Source: DASPWW01 sp035461345
GTDB lineage: Bacteria; Actinomycetota; Thermoleophilia; Solirubrobacterales; 70-9
DNA length: 6,600 bases
Assembly (NCBI GenBank): GCA_035461345.1
Contig: DATHVJ010000008.1
Coordinates: forward strand, 1 to 6,600
Direction: 5' to 3'
The notes below the pieces were generated by a model. It was given only the letters and a program-made list of their open reading frames with translations, ran no database searches and was not told where the DNA came from. The position numbers and the translations under genes were made by a program. Within the stretch, counting starts at the first letter, position 1. Every line of letters begins with the position of its first letter. Shown here in pieces: positions 1 to 6,600 of the stretch.

Positions 1-276
1 GTCCTGAAGGAGCAGCGGATCGGCTTTAGGTCCACAGGCGTGCGGGCGGAGGACGACGGCAGGATCCACGTCGAGGGCGAGCTGACGGTCGTCGGGACGA
101 CGAAGCCGATCGCGTTCGAGCTCGCGATCGGCGACGATGGCGCGCTCACCGCCACCGCCACGGTCACGCAGACCGAGTGGGGGATGAAGCCGTACTCGGC
201 GCTGTTCGGGGCGCTGAAGGTCGCCGACGAGGTCGAGGTCACGGCGGAAGGGCACCTGCCGCCTCAGTCCCGGTAG
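1..276 (+). CDS. YceI-family protein, C-terminal part (5' end outside window)
   Basis: The reading frame is open from base 1 and ends at TAG 274-276, giving 91 visible residues. A GTG at 40 could be taken as a start. However, the residues before it (IGFRSTGVR) look like the conserved YceI strand that precedes the 'GELTVVGTTKPIAFEL' segment, so the gene almost certainly begins left of the window. The tail, with TEWGMKPYS followed by VADEVEVTAEGHL, fits the end of a YceI lipocalin-like barrel. Family members are about 170-200 residues long and bind isoprenoid or other amphiphilic lipids, often in the periplasm or cell envelope. The N-terminal half, including any signal peptide, is not visible, so location cannot be judged. 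The gene faces the cox operon and overlaps its last gene by 13 bp. A link to CO oxidation is not shown. The family call rests on pattern recognition alone. Confidence 0.75.
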   Translation, partial: VLKEQRIGFRSTGVRAEDDGRIHVEGELTVVGTTKPIAFELAIGDDGALTATATVTQTEWGMKPYSALFGALKVADEVEVTAEGHLPPQSR

Positions 277-725
277 ACCGCCTGCGCGTCGAGGCCGCCT
301 TCCACCCCCGGCGGCAGCGGCCCTGTGCCGTGCGCGTACATGGCGATGTCCTCGATCGTCTTCACGTGGTCGGGGTCGCTGCCGTCGCCGGCGACCCAGC
401 CGCCGTTCGACCACGTGAGCGCGCTGGGGTCGGTCTCCAGCGCGGCCCCGGCGAGCAGCCGCGCCTTGTCGCGGATCCTGGCGCTCGCCGCGGCCGTCGC
501 GGCGGCTGTCCCCTCGGAGGGCGTCGTGTTGTAGCCGTGGCCCTCGCCGAACCGGTCGGTGTCGGCGGGAACGACCTTGACGTCGAGCGCCGGGACGCCG
601 AGCTCGGAGGCGACGAGCTCCGCGTACTCCCGCTCCCTGCCGTCGGACTCCGTGGTCAGGCTGAGCACCATCTTCCCGGTCGGATGCACCCGCAGAAAGA
701 CCGCCCGGTAAGCCTCGTCAGCCAT
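264..725 (-). CDS. Stand-alone CoxL-like domain protein ('mini-CoxL', 153 aa)
   Basis: This is a complete ORF from ATG 723-725 to TGA 264-266. Residues 11-153 align with an internal piece of the CoxL encoded in the same operon (window 5214-5645). Shared blocks are LRVHPxGK (11-18), ELGVP..DV.V...DTD (41-57), RDKAR (85-89) and VEGGLDAQ (141-148). By eye about a third to two-fifths of positions are identical. The matched piece lies in the second molybdopterin-binding part of the xanthine dehydrogenase/CoxL fold. The CoxL motif GQGHET is replaced by DGRERE (28-33), and GTYGSRST by a shorter GYNTTPS-type stretch (64-70). Catalysis is therefore unlikely. The start overlaps the preceding stop by 8 bp and has an AGGAGG ribosome site 6 nt upstream, so the gene looks translated and intact. 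Possible roles, all inference, are a decoy or scaffold for the maturation proteins, or an assembly or regulatory partner of CoxL. A decaying duplicate is less likely. Confidence 0.8.
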   Translation of the reverse strand: MADEAYRAVFLRVHPTGKMVLSLTTESDGREREYAELVASELGVPALDVKVVPADTDRFGEGHGYNTTPSEGTAAATAAASARIRDKARLLAGAALETDPSALTWSNGGWVAGDGSDPDHVKTIEDIAMYAHGTGPLPPGVEGGLDAQAVYRD

Positions 726-909
726 CGTCGTCCTCCTCGTCCGTGTCGGGTTGGTCCTTGGAAGCGCGGCGCTGGCGCTCCTGGTGCGCGGTCAGCGCGT
801 TGTGCTCCTCGAGGTCGCAGAAGGCCGGCTGCGGTCCGCCCAGCGGATGCGGTGGGACCGCCGGCCTGTCGCACCCGGGATAGATGCAGGTCTTCGTCTC
901 GGTCGTCAT
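718..909 (-). CDS. Small Cys/His (putative zinc-binding) protein, 63 aa
   Basis: This short gene runs from ATG 907-909 to TGA 718-720. Its start codon overlaps the coxE stop in an ATGA, and its own stop overlaps the next start by 8 bp. It carries Cys8, Cys13, Cys31, His36 and His42 in the pattern C-x4-C-x17-C-x4-H-x5-H, followed by the basic stretch QERQRR and a very acidic tail (DTDEEDDDG). The layout suggests a single small zinc site of the kind seen in short actinobacterial finger proteins, but no named family is recognised with certainty. An in-frame ATG at 919-921 would add four residues (MGGS); neither start has a strong Shine-Dalgarno site. Its place between coxE and the CoxL-like domain gene suggests a role in enzyme assembly or metal handling. 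That role is inference from position. Confidence 0.75.
   Translation of the reverse strand: MTTETKTCIYPGCDRPAVPPHPLGGPQPAFCDLEEHNALTAHQERQRRASKDQPDTDEEDDDG
731..736 (-). promoter_or_regulatory. Strong ribosome binding site for the mini-CoxL gene
   Basis: AGGAGG on the minus strand lies 6 nt before ATG 723-725. It is made from the Glu-Glu-Asp codons in the acidic tail of the preceding small protein. It is the best Shine-Dalgarno match at any start in this operon and supports both the start and active translation of the stand-alone CoxL-like protein. Confidence 0.7.
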
Positions 910-2285
910 CGATCCGCCCATCCTGGGGTCGTCTTGCCGCGGCTCGGACCGTATCCGCTCGGCATCGCGACGGAGCTCCCGGCGACGGGGGTGGCGCTCG
1001 GCCAGTCCTCCTCCTCGTCCTCGGCGGCGGCCGGCGGCTCGAGGCTCGCCGCGGCGCCGCTCGAGGCGCCAGCCCCGATCGCCTCGACGACCTCGCCGAG
1101 CGCCTCGAAGCTGTGACCGCTGACCAGCGCGTCGCAGTGCTCCAGCGCGGCGACCATCCCGCCGGCGCGAACCGAGAACCCGCTGGCGCCGACCCGCGGG
1201 TTCACCCACACGATCCTGTGTGCGAGACGGGCGAGGCGCTCCATCTCGCGCCCCACGACCGCCGGATCCCCGCGCTCCCAGCCGTCCGAGAGGATCACGA
1301 CGACCGCGCCGCGGGCCATCCCCCGCCGCCCGTGGCGATCGTTGAACTGTTTCAGCGCGTCGCCGATCCGGGTCCCGCTCGACCAGTCCGGCGCCGCGGC
1401 GGCGGCGCGCTGGATCGCCCGCTCCGGGTTGCGCGCCGACAGTGCCCGGGTCAGACGCGTGAGGCGGGTGGCGAAGACGAACGCCTCGGCGTTCGGGCCC
1501 GCCGCGGCGGCGCATGTGAGGAACTGGAGGTACGCGCGCGCGTATGGCTCCATCGAGCCGGAGATGTCGCACAGCATCACGAGCCGGCGCGGCACGATGC
1601 GGCGGCTGCGGCGCGCGAGGTTGACCGGCTCCCCGGCGGTGCGGAGGCTGGCTCGCAGGGTCCGCCGGGTGTCGACCGCCTCTCCGCGACGCGCCCTGTC
1701 GAAACGGCGGGTGCGCCGCACCGGCGTCTCGAGCCGCAGGCGGGACATCAGCCGGTAGAGGCGCGCGAGCTCGTCGGGCTCGAGCGCGTCGAAGCTCTTG
1801 GCGGCGAGGACCTCCTCGTCCGATGCCATCGCCACCGGGACGTCGACCTCGGGTACGTCCTCGTCCTCGTCGACCGCACGCGACGGCGCCGCCGCGACGG
1901 TCGCGCGCCGGCCCTGCGCCGCGTCCACCGCCGACCGCTCCCGTTCGGTCGCCGGGCGCTCGTCGGGCGGCGCGGGGACGGTGCGCGCCCGGGGGTCCGG
2001 GGCCTCGGCCGGGGGCTGGGCGCCGAACACGGCGGCGAAGACGGCGTCGAAGGCGGGGATCTGGGCCCGATCGGTGACGAAGACCGCCCGCGCCGTCGAG
2101 TAGAGGCGGCGCCGGCTCTGCGGCCGCACCAGCGTCAGCGCGCGCGCGAACTCCGCGGCGCGCTGCGGGGTTACCGGGAGGCCCGCCTCGCGCAGCCGCC
2201 TGCCGAGGACGGCGGCGAGCGGCGCCAGGTCGAGATGGATCGTCTCGACTCCGAACGACCGCTCCGTCCCGGGCGGGTCAGGCAT
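906..2285 (-). CDS. coxE: CoxE-like von Willebrand factor A domain protein
   Basis: The product is a 459-residue VWA protein of the CoxE family, which works with a MoxR-type ATPase in maturing the CO dehydrogenase active site. Residues 1-90 are a helical N-terminal region. A low-complexity Pro/Ala/Arg and acidic linker (about 90-160, including DEDED) follows. The VWA domain occupies about 230-405. It contains the metal-ion-dependent adhesion site: DISGS at 240-244, the Thr in SGTRIGDA (305) and the Asp in LSDGWERGD (334). All MIDAS positions are present, so metal-dependent partner binding is expected. The C-terminal tail is again acidic (EDEEED). The ATG at 2285 was chosen because it overlaps the coxD stop by 8 bp and has a GGTGGAGG ribosome site just upstream. 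A start at 2324 would add 13 residues but would overlap coxD by 47 bp. The protein is predicted cytoplasmic; no signal peptide is seen. Confidence 0.9.
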   Translation of the reverse strand: MPDPPGTERSFGVETIHLDLAPLAAVLGRRLREAGLPVTPQRAAEFARALTLVRPQSRRRLYSTARAVFVTDRAQIPAFDAVFAAVFGAQPPAEAPDPRARTVPAPPDERPATERERSAVDAAQGRRATVAAAPSRAVDEDEDVPEVDVPVAMASDEEVLAAKSFDALEPDELARLYRLMSRLRLETPVRRTRRFDRARRGEAVDTRRTLRASLRTAGEPVNLARRSRRIVPRRLVMLCDISGSMEPYARAYLQFLTCAAAAGPNAEAFVFATRLTRLTRALSARNPERAIQRAAAAAPDWSSGTRIGDALKQFNDRHGRRGMARGAVVVILSDGWERGDPAVVGREMERLARLAHRIVWVNPRVGASGFSVRAGGMVAALEHCDALVSGHSFEALGEVVEAIGAGASSGAAASLEPPAAAEDEEEDWPSATPVAGSSVAMPSGYGPSRGKTTPGWADR

Positions 2286-3207
2286 GGCCCTCCACCAGCT
2301 GCTCGAGGCCCGCCGCTCGGACAACCTCCTGGTCCTCGTCGTACTTGAGCACCGATCCGAGGGTCAGCTCGACCGACTCGGGGTCGAGGCGCTCGACACC
2401 GAGCAGGCTCAGCGCGGCCACCCAGTCGATCGCCTCGGCGATTCCCGGCGGCTTCTGGACGTCCGAGTCGCGCATCCGCGAGACGGCGTCGGCGACCTGG
2501 ACCGCCAGCGTCTCCGAGACGCCCTTGACCCGGCGCCGCACGATCTCCACCTCGCGCTCGCGCGTCGGGTACTCGATCCACCGGTACAGGCATCGGCGCT
2601 TGACCGCGTCGTGGAGGTCGCGGGTCCGGTTCGAGGTCAGCACGATGATCGGAGGGTGCGTGGCGCGCACCGCCCCGAGCTCCGGGATCGTCACGCTCGC
2701 GTCGGCGAGCAGCTCGAGCAGGAACGCCTCGAAGTCGTCGTCGGCGCGGTCGATCTCGTCGATCAGCAGCACCGCGGGCCGCGGGCCCGGGTGCTCGAGC
2801 GCGCGCAGCAGCGGCCGCCTGACCAGGTACTTGGGGCCGAACAGCTCCCCCTCGTCGAGCTCGCGGTCGCCGGCCTCCGCGAGCCGGATCGCGAGCAGCT
2901 GGCGAGGGTAGTTCCACTCGTACAGCGCCTCGGCGGCGTCGATCCCCTCGTAGCACTGGAGCCGGATCAGGGGCGTGTCGAGCACCGTCGCCAGCGACAC
3001 CGCCGCCTCGGTCTTGCCGACGCCCGCCTCGCCCTCGAGAAGCAGCGGCTGGGGCAGGCGCAGGCTGAGGAACATCGACGTCGCGAGCCCCTCGTCGACG
3101 AGGTAGTCGACGGCGGCGAGGCGCCGGGCCAGCGTCTCGGCGTCCGGGACGAGGTGGCGAACCTCGTCCTCGGCCTGACCCGTGACCGCGGGCTCGCGCG
3201 GGGTCAT
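2278..3207 (-). CDS. coxD: MoxR-family AAA+ ATPase, CoxD-like
   Basis: The product is a 309-residue AAA+ ATPase of the MoxR family, usual size for CoxD. CoxD in Oligotropha is needed to build the Cu-S-Mo site of CO dehydrogenase, probably as an ATP-driven remodeller of the apo-enzyme. Visible motifs are Walker A GEAGVGKT (59-66), Walker B VLLIDEID (146-153), sensor 1 TSN (191-193) and an arginine-finger region RRCLYRW (204-210). The segment GPKYLVRRPLLRALE (124-138) is typical of the CoxD branch, which often keeps this stretch where other MoxR proteins differ. The ATG at 3205-3207 overlaps the upstream TGA as ATGA. No good Shine-Dalgarno site precedes it, so translation probably depends on coupling. 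It lies directly before coxE, the usual MoxR/VWA pairing. Confidence 0.92.
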   Translation of the reverse strand: MTPREPAVTGQAEDEVRHLVPDAETLARRLAAVDYLVDEGLATSMFLSLRLPQPLLLEGEAGVGKTEAAVSLATVLDTPLIRLQCYEGIDAAEALYEWNYPRQLLAIRLAEAGDRELDEGELFGPKYLVRRPLLRALEHPGPRPAVLLIDEIDRADDDFEAFLLELLADASVTIPELGAVRATHPPIIVLTSNRTRDLHDAVKRRCLYRWIEYPTREREVEIVRRRVKGVSETLAVQVADAVSRMRDSDVQKPPGIAEAIDWVAALSLLGVERLDPESVELTLGSVLKYDEDQEVVRAAGLEQLVEGHA

Positions 3208-3818
3208 CCGACCGGCAGCTCGTCGAGGACGGCGCGGTAGTCCTCCGCCGTGTCGACGTCGCGGGGGATCGGGCCCGCGATCGGCACGTCGGCGACCTCG
3301 GCGGAGCGCTCGTCGAGCAGCCGCCACACGCCCTTGTCGCCGTGCAGCTCGGCGAGGGCGCCGAACGCCTCGCGCGCGAACGCGAGCGGGTGACCCCGGC
3401 CGTCGTCGTAGCGGCACGCGGCCAGCGGGGCGTCGCCGATGCCCGCGCGAAGAGCCGCGACCGTGTCCGCGCCCACACCCGGTTGGTCGCCCAGCATCAG
3501 GACCAGCACGTCGCAGCGCGGATCGACCACGGCGAGCGCCGCCGCGATCGAGGACGAGCAGCCCTCCTCGTAGTCGTCGTTGACGACCACCTCCGCTCCC
3601 GACAAGTCGACGTGCTCGCGAACCTCGTCCGCGTGACCCCCGATCGCGACGACGGTCTGCTCGAACCGGCACTCGCGGGCGACGCCGACGACGTGCCCGA
3701 GCAGCGTGTCACCTGCGTACGGGAGCAGTTGCTTGGGGCGCCCGAGGCGCTTCGAGCCGCCCGCGCCGAGCACCAGCCCGGTCACGAAGCGGCCGCGGTC
3801 AGCCGGCGACGGAGGCAT
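3204..3818 (-). CDS. MocA-like molybdenum cofactor nucleotidyltransferase
   Basis: The product is a 204-residue nucleotidyltransferase of the MobA/MocA type (NTP_transf_3 fold). It has the nucleotide-binding loop LGAGGSKRLGRPK at 17-29 followed by QLLPYAGDTLL, then GDQP (110-113) for the metal-binding acidic residue. Next come RGHP (141-144), common in MocA-like enzymes, and a DVDTAEDY end motif (187-194). The 'PKQLLP' form favours MocA, which uses CTP to make molybdopterin cytosine dinucleotide, the cofactor of CoxL. CTP preference over GTP is inferred from context and motif style and is not proven. The ATG at 3816-3818 overlaps the upstream gene by 20 bp and has a GAGG about 9 nt upstream. 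A GTG at 3783-3785 would start just before the nucleotide loop but has no ribosome site. Confidence 0.87.
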   Translation of the reverse strand: MPPSPADRGRFVTGLVLGAGGSKRLGRPKQLLPYAGDTLLGHVVGVARECRFEQTVVAIGGHADEVREHVDLSGAEVVVNDDYEEGCSSSIAAALAVVDPRCDVLVLMLGDQPGVGADTVAALRAGIGDAPLAACRYDDGRGHPLAFAREAFGALAELHGDKGVWRLLDERSAEVADVPIAGPIPRDVDTAEDYRAVLDELPVG

Positions 3819-4730
3819 GCTCCCGGGCCTCGAACTCCGACTTGCACCCGTCGCTGCAGAAGTAGATCGTCTCGCCCTCGCGCTCCACCGAGGGGGTCCC
3901 CTCCACCGCCGCGACCGTCATCCCGCAGATCGGGTCGATGGCGACGCCGGGCGTCTCGGCGGCCGGAGCGCTCGGTGCGCCCGCCTGGTCCCCGCGCCGG
4001 ACGGAGACGATCCTGGCGAGGACCGAGACCGCGACCTCCCCGGGGCCGTGGGACCCGATCGGGATCCCGGCGGGCACCTCGATCCGCTCCAGGAGCTTTT
4101 CGGCGACGCCGTCGGCCCGCAGCTCGGCCAGCACCCCGGCGCCGCGCTTCTCGCTCGCGACGAGGCCGACGTAGGGCAGCTCCGCCTCGAGCGCCCGGCG
4201 CAGCGCGCGAAGCTCGTCCCGGCCGTGCGCGGCGACGACGAGCGCGAGGTCGCCCTCGGCGGGCTCCGCGTCCTCGCCGGCGGCGACCATCTCCAGCCCG
4301 AGCTCGGGGCCGATCCGCGCCAGGGCACCGGCGATCGGTGTGTCGCCGACGACGAGCACGCGCGGCGGGGGCGGGGCGGGCTCGAGGAAGACCTCGATCG
4401 TCCCCCCCGACAGGCACGGGTTCGCGACAGTGACGACTCCCTCCTCGCTCGCGACCTCCTTGCCCTCCGGCGCCGCGTCACCGTCGGGATCCGGGACGAT
4501 CCGCAGCAGCACCGGCTCCCCGCTGCGCAGCGCGAGCATCGAATAGGCGCGAACGCTGTGCTCCGCGCACACCCCGCCCACGAACCCCTCGACCGCGCCG
4601 TCGGCGAGCACCACCGCCACGCTGCCCGCCTCGACGCTCGTCGGGCGCTGAACCCTGACCACGGTGGCGGTCACGAACGGCTCACGTGCGGCGGCCAGCT
4701 CCTGCAATCGCCGCGACTGAGCCGGGGTGA

Positions 4731-4734
<4 letters not shown>
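3799..4734 (-). CDS. XdhC/CoxF/CoxI-family maturation protein with C-terminal YHS domain
   Basis: The product is a 311-residue protein in three parts. Residues 10-80 match the XdhC_CoxI N-terminal domain, including the GGVCAE motif at 53-58; a second conserved Cys sits at 107 in NPCLSGGTIEVFLEP. Residues 125-245 form the Rossmann-like XdhC_C domain, beginning RVLVVGDTPIAG and ending with PAGIPIGSHGPGEVAVSVLARI. Residues 265-305 are a YHS domain: DPICGM (Cys270) and YFCSDGCKSEFE (Cys293, Cys297), likely metal-binding. XdhC proteins bind molybdenum cofactor and help its sulfuration and insertion into xanthine dehydrogenase-type enzymes. CoxF and CoxI belong to this family, and which one this corresponds to cannot be told. 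ATG 4732-4734 overlaps the coxL stop as ATGA. The YHS addition is the unusual part; it might deliver or sense copper (inference). Confidence 0.9.

Positions 4735-6600
<1,866 letters not shown>

Noticed and set aside
40..276. A complete 78-residue protein starting at GTG 40
   Set aside because: The frame stays open to base 1, and the residues before 40 look like conserved YceI sequence, so this is a truncated gene and not a small complete one.
264..330. A possible rho-independent terminator at the operon end
   Set aside because: The region has GC-rich short inverted matches expected by chance at this composition and no T run on either strand.
264..725. Mini-CoxL as a pseudogene or remnant of a second coxL
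   Set aside because: It has an intact frame, a strong ribosome site and tight overlap with its neighbour. No other CoxL-like remnants flank it on either side.
177..2348. A 723-codon open frame on the plus strand
   Set aside because: It is antisense to coxE and other minus-strand genes, is rich in Arg/Gly/Pro/Ala with no recognisable domain, and results from the high G+C content.

Overview
The window is about 70% G+C by eye and tightly packed. It holds the 3' part of an aerobic molybdenum-copper carbon monoxide dehydrogenase (cox) operon on the minus strand. The G+C content, the short overlapping genes and the gene complement suggest a soil-type actinobacterium, possibly of the Thermoleophilia/Solirubrobacterales kind. 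That placement is inference and was not tested.

The minus-strand operon reads from right to left. coxL (large subunit, 5' end beyond the window) carries the form I signature AYRCSFR. It is followed by an XdhC/CoxF/CoxI-family maturation protein with a C-terminal YHS domain, then a MocA-like molybdopterin nucleotidyltransferase, a MoxR/CoxD AAA+ ATPase and a CoxE-type von Willebrand A protein. After these come a 63-residue Cys/His protein and a 153-residue stand-alone protein that matches an internal piece of CoxL. Every junction between consecutive genes overlaps: ATGA at three junctions, 8 bp at two, and 20 bp at one. The seven genes are therefore very probably one translationally coupled transcript. 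coxM and coxS are not in the window; they may lie upstream of coxL, beyond the right edge.

The known parts fit one job. CoxL is the catalytic subunit with a molybdopterin cytosine dinucleotide and a Cu-S-Mo site. The MocA-like enzyme would make the dinucleotide form of the cofactor. The XdhC-like protein would handle or sulfurate the cofactor. The CoxD/CoxE pair would remodel the apo-enzyme to install sulfur and copper.

The new-looking part is the operon tail: a small putative zinc-binding protein coupled to a 'mini-CoxL'. The mini-CoxL resembles about 145 internal residues of the CoxL in the same operon but has lost the GQGHET and GTYGSRS cofactor-region motifs. It looks like a domesticated non-catalytic domain rather than debris.

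At the left edge, on the plus strand, is the C-terminal part of a YceI-family protein. It converges on the operon, and its last 13 bp overlap the end of the mini-CoxL gene. No RNA genes, mobile elements, CRISPR arrays or clear terminators were seen, and no stretch over 300 bases lacks a gene.
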